Positions 36,420-48,342 of a stretch of 64,000 nucleotides of DNA are shown in pieces. The position numbers and the translations under genes were made by a program. Positions within the stretch are counted from its first letter, which is position 1, and every line of letters starts with the position of its first letter. The stretch is from assembly GCA_033819885.1 (NCBI GenBank), contig JAQYUZ010000007.1, forward strand, positions 1-64,000, in the 5' to 3' direction. The stretch is from Microbotryomycetes sp. JL201 (lineage: Eukaryota; Basidiomycota; Microbotryomycetes). Below the pieces are notes generated by a model. The model saw only the letters and a list, made by a program, of their open reading frames with translations, searched no databases and was not told the origin of the DNA.

Positions 36420-38948
36420 ATGGCCGCGCCTGGCCCTGCTGTGCACAATGGCGGCAAGATCAAGCAGCAGTGAGCCATGTCGACTGTCATATCGCCGTCG
36501 CTGGCTGACTGAAGGCCGGACGCGTGCCGTGCCGTTTCGCAGAGAGTCAGAGTGCAGCAGGATCGCGTACGCCTTTCTCGAACAAGTGAGCATCCTCGCC
36601 TTTGCATCAACCGATGACTGTTGACCTGCTGACTGCTTCGCTCGCCCTGTGTCGCCTACTGCGAGCAGTATTACACGCTCCTCGTGAGTTTCGTCATGAC
36701 TCGCGCGCGCGCGCGCGCGCATGCGAAGCCGTTCATGGCACTATGTGCCGTTGTCATTCTGATGCTGACCCCTTTGTCTGACCGACTACCCTGTGCAGCA
36801 CGAGGACCCGAGCAGGCTGCACTGCTTCTATACGAAGCGCTCGACGCTCGTTCACTCGCCCGAGGGCTCGGCAGAGGCGACATCATGCTACGGTCAACAG
36901 GCGAGTCATACATTTGCAATCAGCACCTGACAAGGGACCTGCCCCCCCGCAAGCGTGTTGCCCAGACGCTGATCGTCGACAGCCTCTGTCACTCCAGGAC
37001 ATTCACGACAAGATCATGAGCCTTGGCTTTGACAAGTGCACAGCTTGGATCTCGACTGTCGACAGTCAAGGGTCGGCAGAAGGTGGAATTGTCGTCATGG
37101 TCAGTCAATACCGCCGTCTTGCCCAAGCTGTAGCAGCGCCTGACCATTACACGCCCGGCGACTTAGGTCATTGGCTGGCAAGCTAATGCGGGCAAGAGCT
37201 GGCACAAGTTTGCACGCACGTTCTTCCTTGCAGCTCAACCAAATGGTTACTTTGTCTTGAACGACATTTGCCGCATGCTCAACGAGACAGACGACATCGA
37301 ACGACCACAGTTGAACAGCAGTGCATCGCCACAACAATTCGACCCGGCCCGTCGCGCTTCAGAGTCCCTCAAGGGCGAACCATCAACTGTGCCTGCCAAC
37401 ACACACGCCGAGACGGCTCACACACATGTAAACGGAGACGCGCAAACACATCCCGATACCGTCCAACAGACTGTCAAAGCTTCCGAGTCGCCACAGCCGG
37501 TCGTCAACGGCACTCGTGACGCCGAGCCAGTGGCCGACGTCGACACCGGAATTGAGCAGTCCAAGCCTGAAGCAAGCTTGGCCGATGTGCCGGATGTGCC
37601 CGTTCCGAATGAAGCGATAGCCGAAGCAGAACCGAAAGCTCCAGAGGAGCCTGTGAATGCAACAGAAACTGTACCTGATCAGCAGTCAATCCCCACTCCT
37701 GTCGCGGGAATTTCAGATCTGGACGCAACGACTCGAGAGCAGGCTTCACAAGACAGGGGCGTGTCACTCTCTCAGCCAGTGGATGAAGAGCCAAGTCAGT
37801 CAAAGACAGCTACGCCTGTGGCTGTTCTATCGCCAGCGTCACCGTCCACTGCGGCTCAAGCACCTACTCCTGACGATTCATCTTCGCCGCAACCGTCTGG
37901 CGGCGCTGCTTCTGCTACCGCCAGCTCTGCCACCGCCGCCGCGACCCCAACTGTCGAGTCCCCATCACCCGCCGCCGCCAAGCCGACTGCACCAAAGTCG
38001 TGGGCCAGTTTAGCTGCCTCAAACACCAATAAATGGGGCAGCGCCGTCGTCGATACAAAGGGCATCTCGAGCACGGTACAACCTGCCCTTGCCGCTGCCA
38101 CTTCTTCAGCTTCCTCGTCTCGCGGTGGCGCGTCAACTGATCCCGGTTCTTTACCGTCGACCCGCCAACAACCTGGTTCGCAACAACAACAACAGCAGCA
38201 GCAGCAACAGCAGCAGCAACAGCAGCAGCAAGGAAATCGTCGACGAGACAATGCTTCCGGTTCTTCTTCGAGGGGAGGAGGCGGCGGTGGAGGCGGCGGT
38301 GGGGGTAGTGGCGGCGGTAGCTCGTCTTCGCCGGCGAACGTTCAACAGCAGATCCAGTTCCAGGCGACAACTGATCGGCGTCTGAACGAGAGCGTGATGG
38401 CCATCAATCACTCGATGTGCTTCGTGAAGGGAGTACAGGAGAACGTTGGCGACCAGGTTTTGAAGGACGCGCTCAACAAATTCGGTCCGATGAGGGAGTG
38501 TGATATTATCCGAACGGTTCGTCCCTCTTTCCGTTCCATTTTGTCCCCGAATGATCGAGTCTGACATTCCATTCTGCGTAACCGCATTTGCTCTCTACAG
38601 AAAGCTTGCGCGTTTGTCGAGTTTGAGCGGATAGACAGTGCCCGTCGAGCGATCCAAGCTTCGTTGCGACGAGACGAAGGTGGCGACGGCGGCATTGTTC
38701 TCGGTCCGGGTATGCTTATTCACATTGTCGAAAAAAAGCCGAAAGACGATAGACCACCTCCGAAGCCGCGGTCGTCTGGAGCTCATGCAGACGGTACTGG
38801 TCAGAGAGGGGCCGGAGGACAGAGACAGCAGGGTTCGGGACAGGGCAGACAAAGGGGGGCTGGAGGATCAGCTGGTCAAGCAAGTGGTGGTGGTGGTGGT
38901 GGTGGTGGTGGTGGCCGACAATCTGGATCGACTCGAGGCAACAAATAA
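36420..38948 (+). CDS. nxt3: G3BP/Nxt3-like NTF2-RRM protein
   Basis: Stress-granule/ubiquitin-protease-associated RNA-binding protein of the G3BP family (Bre5, Nxt3). Seven exons (36420-36469, 36543-36585, 36669-36683, 36799-36900, 36998-37099, 37167-38516, 38601-38948) give 669 residues with no remainder. NTF2-like domain at about 20-150 (YYTLLHEDPSRLHCFY, SLGFDKCTAWISTVDSQ, FFLAAQPNGYFVLNDI), a long acidic then Ser/Ala/Thr-rich linker, a poly-Q and a poly-G run, and an RRM at about 535-610 (SMCFVKGVQENV, ACAFVEFERIDSARRAI) with an RGG-like Gly-rich tail. Exon 3 is a 15-nt micro-exon encoding YYTLL. Intron 4 (36901-36997) has a GC donor GCGAGT, which gives the conserved GQQ|DIHDKI. Start MAAPGPAVHN. 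Confidence 0.92.
36703..36721. repeat. (CG)9 alternating tract in the intron after the G3BP micro-exon
   Basis: Nine CG units in the intron following the 15-nt exon. Alternating purine-pyrimidine CG can adopt Z-DNA form. No function can be inferred from sequence alone. Confidence 0.85.
38182..38231 (+). repeat. CAA/CAG repeat encoding poly-Q in the G3BP-like gene
   Basis: About seventeen glutamine codons in a row, mixing CAA and CAG, in the disordered linker before a poly-Gly run (GGA/GGC/GGT). Mixed codons suggest selection for the residues rather than recent pure-repeat expansion. Confidence 0.85.
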
Positions 38949-39298
38949 AACCGTGACGAACACGAGACGAAAGCAGGCAGCCACGTTCACAGACGAAACA
39001 TACAAACACAAGACAAAACAAATGTCAACCAAAAAAAAAAAGGATGCGCGCGGCCCTCGAAGGAGAGAGAAAGGCACGAGACCGCTGTTCTTGAATGTTG
39101 ATCTCTCTCGCACTTCTTCTTCTGTCTTCTTTTTTGCTTGTACACGTTTTGTTTCTGTTGCTGTTTCCGGCGCAGAAACTCGCTTTTACACTTGGATAAA
39201 CTCTTGCAACTTTGAAACCGCTTTCTCGTCCATCGAAGATAACCGAAGCGAAACAACTGATTACAACCATCTACACACGTCAATATCCAATCCTGTTG

Positions 39299-40093
39299 TT
39301 ACGCCTTTTGATAATTTCTGTGGAGGGCCGGTTCGACTTTGATGACGCGATCGAGAAGCGAGTCGACGACGGCGTCTCTGTTTTGATTAAACGTCGAGTC
39401 AATCTGCTGCAATTGCTTTTGAGTTTGTTCATCGAGCGTCGATTGAGAGTTCGAGCTGTCTCCGGAATGCTGCAAAATTTCGAGCGTCAATCCGACGTCT
39501 GGTGAAGAATGGTTGATGGATCGGGGTGTGCTTGGGAGGGTGCCGCACTAGACACACTCACCTGCTGTTGGAACTCTTCGAATTCATTGTCCTTTTGGCT
39601 TTTGTATTGATCAATCTCCTTTGAAGCCTCGCCCCTGGCGTCCTTGATCCGTTGATTGCGGTCTGGGACAAGGTCGTGGCCAGTCAGTTTTCACTCATCG
39701 TGTTGGAACTGGGTTCCCTCGTGCAAGGGGTGCTGTTGTTTTTGTGCACGGTGATGTTATGGTATCCCGACACCAAAGATGTATTAGATGACTGACATTC
39801 GCGGGCCTTTTGGACGATGACGCCCGCATCCTTCTCCGCCTCGAGCAGGGCACTGATGCCTTGAGCTGTAACGAACGAATGCAACGTGCCTGAGGTCAGC
39901 GCTGCTGGTCTTGACTACCCTCAAGAGGTCTTTGAGAGAGCGCGGAGAGTAGGTGACGTTGCGGCCAAGCGATCACGCTTGCCCATTGTGGCCTCAGACT
40001 TACAGCTTTGTGCGGCCTGCTCAAATCGCGATCAAGAGAACAGTGTCAGCAAATGGCAAGCTGCCGTCGCACACGTAAGCGCAAACTTGCCAT
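39299..40093 (-). CDS. vma10: V-ATPase subunit G (Vma10)
   Basis: Peripheral-stalk subunit of the vacuolar proton pump. Five exons (40093-40091, 40016-40004, 39865-39797, 39662-39562, 39469-39299) sum to 118 residues, the family's usual size. The product reads MAAQSSQGISALLEAEKDAG at the N terminus, then VQKAREYRNQRIKDARGEA, IDQYKSQKDNEFEEF, HSGDSSNSQSTLDEQTQ and RDAVVDSLLDRVIKVEPALH, all family hallmarks. The start codon alone forms the coding part of exon 1, followed by a GC-AG intron (40017-40090, donor GCAAGT), a 13-nt micro-exon (GCCGCACAAAGCT) and a 138-nt GT-AG intron. Only this arrangement yields MAAQSSQGI. Retention of the first intron would give a 15-codon dead-end frame. Divergent from symplekin. 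Confidence 0.93.
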
Positions 40094-40434
40094 GGCCTCG
40101 CGTGTGGTCAAAGCGCAAAAGAACCCATGACCGCAGCAATCCGACACATGCACCACTACACAGGTGATTTTAATATGATCAAACCGTCATTCAGCAAGTC
40201 GCCACAATCTGTTGGCTTTGACCAGTTGCGCCGCAAACTGTCCCGAGCTCGGGCCCCAAAGAGTGCCGTCAGCAATACAAGTGTGACGGAAGCAGGCGAA
40301 ATGAATCAAAACAGTTGTCAGATCCTATCTTGGTCCATATTGAGTAAATCCGATTTGAAAAAAGCCCGAGTGCGGCCTCTGTTGCCGTTCGAACAAGCCA
40401 AACGTCGACGAGCATTTTGGACCTGCGCCGCGCC
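40094..40434. promoter_or_regulatory. Divergent promoter of vma10 and symplekin genes
   Basis: 341 bp between the two start codons. No gene or recognisable motif beyond what two fungal promoters need. A short A-rich run lies near 40358. Confidence 0.5.
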
Positions 40435-43400
40435 ATGAGCCGGCCACAAGAGGTCGTCAGCCTCGTGCACGAGGCTCTGGCGACAAGTGATGCGGCGCGC
40501 GCGCCGGCGCTGTTGACGAGGACGATCGAGGCGCTCAAGGACGACAACCAACTCGCGCTCGTCAGTTCTAGCGCACGCCCACTCCGTACAGTAACCGAGC
40601 TGACTGTTTCACCAAAAAAACAGTCGCTCTGGCCGATGGCAGTCGGTGCCGTGTCGGACAATAGGCCACAAGCGGTAGTCCATTGGGCGGCACAGGTCGT
40701 GCAGCTCACCATGGCGTCAAAGACGCTATCGCGCGACATGAAGACTCAACGTCAGTACATCAACCCAGATGACTGGCGTCGCGCGGTCTCTGATGTCGTC
40801 ATATACTTTTGATCACACTTTCAGTCGCTTCACAAAGCACTCGCGCTCTCGTCAACTTGGTCGGCCACGGAAGCGTCACAGTGCAGAAACTAGGACTACA
40901 AGCGTTTGCATCGGCCTACCCTCTTCTGTTCAAGCACGCGTACGTCACCGCTGCCTGTCTCCAAGTTGTGCCTCTTGCCTCGAGATCAGTCGCTTGACTT
41001 TCCATTCTGCGCTTTGTGCTTCTCTTTCGACAGAGCAACGACAGACGATCAGCATGCTTGGACCGCAGCAAACAATGCAAAGACGACCGCCGTGCAGCTA
41101 TGGAGGACAGGGTCACTCGGAAGCAAGCTTTCGGCGATCAAAGTAGTTCAACGAATCATTCAGACTCACACTCGAGGCACGGCCGATCCACGCGTCAGTC
41201 AAGGCACTCGGGCGAAGTGGAATCGAACGCGCTGACACAATTCAATTCGGTGTCCATAGCTGCAACGAAACGCCGAACCAAACCTGAGCATGGTCAGGCC
41301 AGACCACCCGTTCATGCGGATCAACCTGCTCGAGGACGAAGCAAGCAAGCTCATGGAAGAGCTCATCACGTCATTATTTACGTCTGCCATACCTGATCTC
41401 GTTTCTGCCGTCGTCACGAGCGTAACGACCTTGACAAAGGCCAGACCCATGTTTGCGAATCTCGTCGTAACCGCCTTGACAAATTGGAGTCCGACTACAA
41501 TGACAGGCGCCGGACTTGGCAACTCGCAAGTGCGCAGCGTCGAAAAGGTCGTGCGCGTATCGCTCACGCACTTGCTCAAGTACGTGATTCAAACTCTGTT
41601 CCTGACTGGCGTCGCTCTCCGGGCACTGACATCCGCTCGCGGTAAACGAAACAAAGGAGCGGCCACGCCAATGCATTCTCTGGACAGATCAACGAGTTTC
41701 TTGGCAAGCAACTGCAGCGGATGGAGCAGGCTGCCAACGAAGCTCGTCTCGCGCGAGAGCACGAATCAAACCGCAAACGACAGCGCTTGGCCGAGGACAT
41801 TGACAATTCGCTCAAACGAAGAAAGATTCGAGGCGAATCTGGCGCTCAGCAAGAGAAGCAGTACGACATCTCGGCGTTCTCGTTGTTGCCAGACGGCAAC
41901 AACGCTCTGGCACAATTTGACGTATCGACTTTGCCCATCCAATTGGTCGTCGACCTTGTTGTGACAAATCTACAGCTGATAACCGACACGGTGCTCGAGT
42001 CCGTTCTAGAGGCGAGTCTCTCGTATACAAGATCTGACGCGACGTGCTCACTGACCGAGTCGCCGGTTGCAGAGGGTGCGCTCTCGGCTGCCAGAGGACG
42101 AGCGACGATCGAACTTGCCTGCTGCGTCGGCTTCAGGTTATCCTCCGCTGTCAGAAAGGACTGGCCCATCAGCGGAAGTTTTCATCAAGGCTGAACCTGT
42201 TGACCCGCTCAAGATGGACCTGGGCGCCGAAGAACTTGACATGAAACCCGAAGTCATTTCACGACCGGAAGACGATCACGATGACTCGGACGTTGAGCAA
42301 GACGATCACGCCGTCGATTTCAACTTTGGAACGACGGGTGACAATGATCAGTTCAGAAGAGAGATGGACGGCGGAGCCAACGTCGTCCGACTGAGCGACA
42401 AGGCAAAAACGATGTTGGTCAAGAATGCGTTGAGGAGGATATGCGAAGCTGGAACAGAAGGCAGCGCTCCGGCGATTTGGGTGCCTTTGGTCGTTCGAAT
42501 GGCAACAAGGGGTCTAGTTAAAGAGACGGACGAAGGAGACGAAGCGTCGTCTTCACAAGACGAGCGCGGAATGTCTACGAGAAGGGAAGAGCTCCGCCAG
42601 GCGGTGTTTGATTTCATCGCAGCAGACGTGAGGAACCGGCAAGTCGCGTCCCATTATTCAAAGAGAGCAAGATTCGTTCTGACTTGCAGAGGGTATTTCC
42701 AGCCTGGACTTTGCGATACTTTGGCTGAACGAAGAGTGGTTCTCGGCGAGGCAGTCGCAGTCAAAGGTACGTTCGGCTGTGGGCAGCCTGGCTCGGCGCA
42801 AGCTGACAAGCTCTCGCACAGGACGCTGCTTATGATCGTTGGCTCAAGAGAATTCTGGATCACCTGAGCTTGCATACGACAAATAAAGACAAGGCTTTGA
42901 CCCAGTTCATGGTCGACTTGCCGCAGTTGCCGCTAGAAGAGGTTGAAAGGATACGAGACATGTGCCTTAAACCGAATCAGTGAGTCAAGTGGAGGGCATG
43001 CTGTCGTGTTCGAGATTGCTGATGATGATTCTCGCTTGCGACAGAGTACAGATTGGCTTTGTCACGCTCCGAGAGCTAGCGGCATTACGACCCAAGATCC
43101 GGTCGAGTGCGCTCGATCAACTTTTATCACTGACGACACATATTGGTTAGACTCTCATCCTGAGTATCTCTGCTCGAGAATGCTGACTTTGCGATCTCTC
43201 TAGAACGACCGACGCGGAATGCTGCTATCAATACAGTCAAGCGATGGGTGCCCGAGTCCGAGGCGCTTGCAAGTCCTGTCGTTGATTTCGCTTTGAGACT
43301 GTTCAAACGGATGGAGGCTGCACCAGAAGACGAGCAAGCAAAGAAGGAGGGCGATGGAGAAGAAGACATGGCCGTCGGTGCAACGCCTTCGCCGCCGCCA

Positions 43401-44807
43401 GCCAAGATTCCCTATGCTCTTGTCAAGGATGGTCAAGTTGTCGACAGGCTCGAAGCGCCTCAAACGCTCGGTGAGGTACAGCGTCACGCCGAGCTGTTGC
43501 TGGCACTGTGCAGCAGGGACCCGAATTTGTTGATTCAGTAAGTCATGCTCAGAATTTGCCCCAAATTCCACATGTCGCCAAAGTCACCATCTGAAGTGAC
43601 TGTCCGTGTCCCTCCCGTGCCGCAGCGTCTTTCAAGGTTATGCTCGATTGCAGCCGTTTGCGCAAGAGTCTCTTCGGACTCTTATCATTCCTTTGATCCG
43701 ATCACTCGGCCTGCAACATCCAAAGGTACTCGAAGTCATTGGAGCGTGGCCAGATGGATCCGACGAGCTCGTCGTGCGCATCTTGGTCGAACTTGGAGAC
43801 AAACCTCGACAAGCGAAAAACATTATCGACTTGTTGCAGCAAGTCGCCGACAGGAAAGACGGCTTGCCGGCGCAGGTCTACTCTTGGATCATTGCCGATT
43901 GCGACAAGGTGCGGATTTATCTGCTCAAGCAGAGCGGAAGCAAGCAAGCGCTTTTTCGTTGATTGATTGCCAATTGTCTACAGCCGTCTGTTCTGCGATA
44001 TCTGCCCAAGATTGTGTCTACGCTCAACAACACTCCAGAGAAACGCGTTGCGATGCGGTCCGTGTTTCTGGCCGTTACGGCACCGCCTTCGGTCAAGACT
44101 GGTGTAACTGTTCGCAACAAGACTCGCGACGATTCTGTGACGCCAATCGAGCTCATGACCTTGTTGCACAAGCACGATAAAGAAATTGGAGTCAAGCAAA
44201 CCATCGAAGGCGAGTTTCGATGACGAGCCGAACATGATCTTGTTTTGACGCGCTGACGCGCCGACGTGTGTGTTTGTGACCACGACAGCCATCAGCATCT
44301 GTTTCTCGATGACAGACGCGTTTAGGCCGGAAACGTTGACGAGTTGGATGACTATGACTGTCGACAAGCGAGACGAGCCGATTCCAGTCTTGTTTATGCG
44401 AACGGTCATTCAAGCCTTGTCCACGTACAAAACCCTGACTCCGATCGTTGCTGGTACACTGCTACCAAAATTGATTTCAAGACAAGTTTGGGAATTGCCG
44501 CCATTGTGGGAAGGGCTTGTACGATGTGTCAAGGCGACAAGTCCGGTCAGCTTTGCAGCATGCTTGCAGTTGCCTCGGATTTGGTTAAAAGACGTTGTCG
44601 ACAAGCAACCTACGTTGAAAGCGCCTTTGAGGGACTTTGTTTTGCAGAGTGAGTCATACAAAAGGGAATTGCCCCATCGCAGTCGACTGACTGGCTCGGT
44701 CGGTTCTCTGATTAGAATCCGCAACAGGCAAGGAGCCTGACACTGAACTGCTGCACGTGCTCGGTGCGGACGAGTCGCAGCCGAATGAAAACTCAATGGT
44801 CCATTAG
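40435..44807 (+). CDS. pta1: Symplekin/Pta1, pre-mRNA 3'-end processing scaffold
   Basis: Scaffold of the cleavage and polyadenylation factor that holds the Ssu72 phosphatase and the endonuclease module. The N-terminal HEAT-repeat part (VVSLVHEALATSD, QAVVHWAAQVVQLTM, KLSAIKVVQRIIQTHTRG, HPFMRINLLEDEASKLMEEL) matches the DUF3453/symplekin N region. A charged middle part (FLGKQLQRMEQAANEARLA, SLKRRKI) follows, then the conserved C-terminal symplekin domain (VFLAVTAPPSVKTGVTV is just before it, and VDKRDEPIPVLFMRTVIQAL and KLISRQVWELPPLWEGLVRC lie within it). About a dozen exons with introns of 50-110 nt. Several exon edges, for example around 42020-42070 and 42770-42820, are approximate. Start MSRPQEVVSL, stop TAG at 44805-44807. 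Confidence 0.92.
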
Positions 44808-44981
44808 AAACCCCCAAGATGACGTTGTCTGATCAAGGGTTCTAGTTTACCGAACTGCATGAGAAAAAAGAAAACGACGTTTTTTTTGTGTCGTTCCAGT
44901 GTTGTAAATTGTCCATATACCTCTACTACCAGAGTCAGACCAGGTGTACAATGTCTACCACAAGAGGAAAAATAAATCTCA

Positions 44982-47091
44982 TCACTTGATTGTCCATCTC
45001 TTTATGCAACCGTCTGCTCCCGCGCTGACCAGATTGAGCTGGTTTTTGACGGTACAGTCCCAAACGACACTCGCGACTCCACCTTTGTGAGCGTTTTTGA
45101 AGACAAGATTGAACGATGGTTTCTTGACGTTGTACACTCTTATCGATTCGTCCAACGAACCACTGACCAACAACTCTTCGTTTTGGTCCTCATTGTCGCC
45201 TTTGCCTGTCGAATAAAACTGTAACGAGTTGATCCTCGCCGTATGATCCGACCAACGAGAATGCACCAACGAGAGACTCTGTTCGATTTGATCTGCCGTC
45301 TTGTTAAACTTGTACAACAAGATTTTCCCCGTGGACAAGCCGACGACGAGGTGATTTGAAGACCGATCGAAACAGAGTTTTGTAGCTGGGTTGCGCAACT
45401 GAATCTGACCGAGCGGTTTCAGGTTCGAGGTTGATGACGAGTCAAAGATGGTGAGGTTTTGGTCTTCGGTGCCGACTGCGATGCGTGAGCCATCTGTGAC
45501 ACAGGCGATGGAGGTCGGACTCGAGTTCGGTTGAGCAACAGAGCACGTTTTTGAACCAGAGACGAGCACTTGAATGTCTTTGCTCGTGGCAAGGAAAGAC
45601 GTGGACGAATTCGGAACACTCGCAAAACCCTTTGGCTGAGATCCTGCGGACAGCGAGAACGAGCTGAAGAAGGCGACGAAATCAGCGCCAGCATCCGAGA
45701 GGGATGTTTTGAGTGGTGTGATCGACTTACTCAAACCCGGCATCAGCGCTCAACCTTTTGACAGTGTCGTCAAACGAGCTCGTCAGTACGCCACTGTCTG
45801 TCGGTACAATGTCGACGACGAGACCACCGTGGTGAACGCCCTTTGCTGGCGTGGACGAGGCATTGTCTGCAAAAGTTTGCAAAACACGGCCGGCCGAGTC
45901 TCCCGAAAAGAATGTCGACGATTTTCCGTCGAGCGCGATCGCCGTTACTGGATTTTGGTGACCATGCATGATATACGCAGGCTCGGCAGCCCTTGGGTCA
46001 ATCACGTTGAGGTCACCCGAGAATGAGAGCGAGACAATGTTCGTGCCAGCCCAGACGTTGCCTACTTGCTGAGACAAGAGTGCGTCTGCTCCCATGTCCC
46101 AGGTTCTGACGACTTGCTTCGTGTCCGCGTCCCACAGTTTCACTTTGGCATCTGCGCCGCTTGTTGCCAATTGTTTCGAATCCCGCGAGAACGAGACGGC
46201 ATACACGCTTGAACTGTGCGCGTTTGATTCTGTTGTTGCTGATGCTGCGGTGGCGGCGACATTGGGATCGATGAGCGCTCCTCTGTCGTCGCCCGATGTG
46301 CCGTCGTACAAGTTGACCACTCCGTCACTTGCTGCGCTCGCAAAGAGTGCGCCAGACGGTGCATAGTCGACAGATTGGACGAACCGAGTGTGCCTGCGAT
46401 GTGTGCTCGCGTACTTGAACGGCACGCCGTTGAGCAAGATGACGCTAAAGTCGTCCGAGCCTGTGACTGCCCTGAACGGCCTGTTTGGTTTGGACGCCAC
46501 CGCGTTGATGAGCTTGCTGTGGCCCGACACTTCGCCGATACTCGATCCCGTGTCCAAAGAGAACGTAGCTCCGAACGACTGCTTGCCTTGCCCGACGACG
46601 ACGATGCGCTTGCCTTCTCCGTCGCTGCTGATGTCTGTGATGTGCGAAATCGGTGTGGCTTCGAGCTTGAGGGACTGGTTGCCGGTCGTGTCCCACACTT
46701 TGAGATTGCCGTGTGCGTCACCTGAAGCGGCGTAGTACGGTGATATGACCTTGACGACCGTCACGTTGGCTGTGTGCTGAGTGAACTGCTGCGTCTGGCT
46801 GCCGCCGTTGTCATCACCGCCGCCGCCAGGCGTGAGCGAGCGCAACACGGCCACCTTGCCGGCACCATACGACACGACACGACCATCAATGCTCGCACCG
46901 AGCTTTGTGCTCTGTCCACGGCTGCTCGGGACAAGCGCATGTAATCAGTACACGGAGGAAGCCCGCGCATGCGTGCGTGCCCGCGTCATTGCTCACGAAT
47001 GCACGTGACGCGCAACTCACACTGTCGTCGGAGCTGGCACGGACAGCAGCTTGTCAAAGACGAGCGAGCTACCGCTCGTAGGTGAAGCCAT
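44982..47091 (-). CDS. aip1: Actin-interacting protein 1 (Aip1), WD40 protein
   Basis: Cofilin partner that speeds filament disassembly and caps barbed ends. Three exons (47091-47021, 46921-45731, 45663-44982) close to 647 residues. Start MASPTSGSSLVFDKLL, then RGQSTKLGASIDGRVVSYGAGK, the typical Aip1 opening. About a dozen WD repeats forming two propellers can be followed (for example GDAHGNLKVWD, LATSGADAKVKLWD, LVSGSLDESIRVYNV, LVSAGADGCIKRWTI at the end). The junction 45731/45663 gives DAGFDSFSLSAGSQPKGFA, as expected for the second propeller. Somewhat longer than yeast Aip1 (615) owing to an Ala/Thr-rich insert. Together with Abp1 it is the second cortical-actin gene in the window. Confidence 0.94.
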
Positions 47092-47195
47092 GCTGCGGAT
47101 CCGTGGCGTGTGCGCGAGCGCAAAAAGACCCCGGACCTTCGAGACCGAGACAAGATTATAGCTTTGTTACAACACGACATCTTTCGCGCTCTCGC

Positions 47196-48342
47196 TCAAA
47201 GAGACACTGCCTTGCGACCCCGTGACCGACCCACTTCGTCTGCCGTCTGCATCCCTGCCGTCTTTTTATTCTTGCGCTGACCCTTTGTCTGTCCAAACCC
47301 GCCAAGATCTGTTGGACGCTAATCAGCGAATGGCCTGGCCACGAAAGAGCACGAAGAGTCATCGTGAAACGCACCAACAGGGTTGCTGCCACCGTGCAGC
47401 ATGGCCGTGGCGAGTTTGATGACCCGAGTTGGATTGCGCGAGCCGTACACTTTGGCGCTCAAGTCGGTAATACCGGCCGCCTTTGCGACTTGGTGAATGT
47501 GCGGATTGACTCGCAAGCCAAAGCCTGTTTGACGAGGAGGAGGAGGAGGAGAAGAGTGTCACGACAGGGTTTTGCTGCTCGTCAAAAAAACCGTTCGAGA
47601 ACGAACCTGGTGGCCGCGATCTCATCTGAATCTTGCACGTTCCAAAGTTGCTCTCCATTGTGCCCCAAACTGTGCGGTCGTCGTACCTGTCAACGTAGTC
47701 CATGCTTCTGACTGCCTGAGTGAACGCTTTCGAGACGGCCTTGTTTGCGGCGTCGTCCTTTCCTTCGCCGACGCCTACGAGGCCGTTGCCGTTGCCGACG
47801 ACGACGAGCGAGTACATGGATGGTGTCTTGCCCTTTGTCTTCATGTTGACGACGCGCTTGAGTACGAGCGGATACCTGTGCAAGTTGCGTATCTCGTTTG
47901 GGGTCAAGTCGGTCACTTGAGCCAGGTACGCCACGCTGTCGTCCTGTCCAGGTTGCGTCGCCAGCAAGTCTGGCTGCGGGCGCGGTTGTTGGTACGTTCT
48001 GTTTGAAGCGTCATCGTTGATGAGCGTCACGTGTACGTCGTGCGGCTGCTTGGAGCCGTTTTTCGGCGAGGTAAACTTCTTGAGCGGGTGCACGTCCAAG
48101 ATTGGGTCAAACGCAGACAAGTCGCGCGCGCTCATCTCGTCCAAAAACCGCATGTCGCGCCTCTGCAGCTCGGGCCGCTTGAGTCTGGGCTCACGCGCGA
48201 CGGTTTGCTCGTCGTCGTTCGTTCTCGAGCTCGTTGTCGTAGCAGTCGGTGCCGCCGTCGTAGCTGCATGCCGCCGTGCGACTGTTGTTGCTCTGCTCGT
48301 CGATGCGACGAGCTGCGTCGTCGCCCGGCGCAGGCTGTTCAT
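47196..48342 (-). CDS. mrps5: Mitochondrial small-subunit ribosomal protein uS5m
   Basis: Component of the mitochondrial 37S subunit. The N-terminal 50 residues are rich in Arg, Ala, Ser and Thr with no acid run, fitting a mitochondrial targeting peptide. The S5 N-terminal fold follows (RVVNMKTKGKTPSMYSLVVV, GNGNGLVGVGEGKDDAANKA), then the C-terminal fold (GFGLRVNPHIHQVAKAAGIT, AKVYGSRNPTRVIKLATAML). Intron 1 joins RPP to GFGLRVN at a GT donor. Intron 2 has the donor GTGCGT after GTTG and ends at caacag, joining PV to DLGGFGQTKGQRKNKK, and the tail GMQTADEVGRSRGRK resembles other uS5m tails. Stop TGA at 47196-47198. Head-to-tail with Aip1, 104 bp from the Aip1 start codon. Confidence 0.88.

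Noticed and set aside
35664-36722. 352-codon minus-strand frame over the RNPS1-like gene
   Set aside because: Mirror of the Arg-Ser codon repeats, with Asp/Leu/Arg repetition and no domain. The plus-strand RRM protein explains the region.
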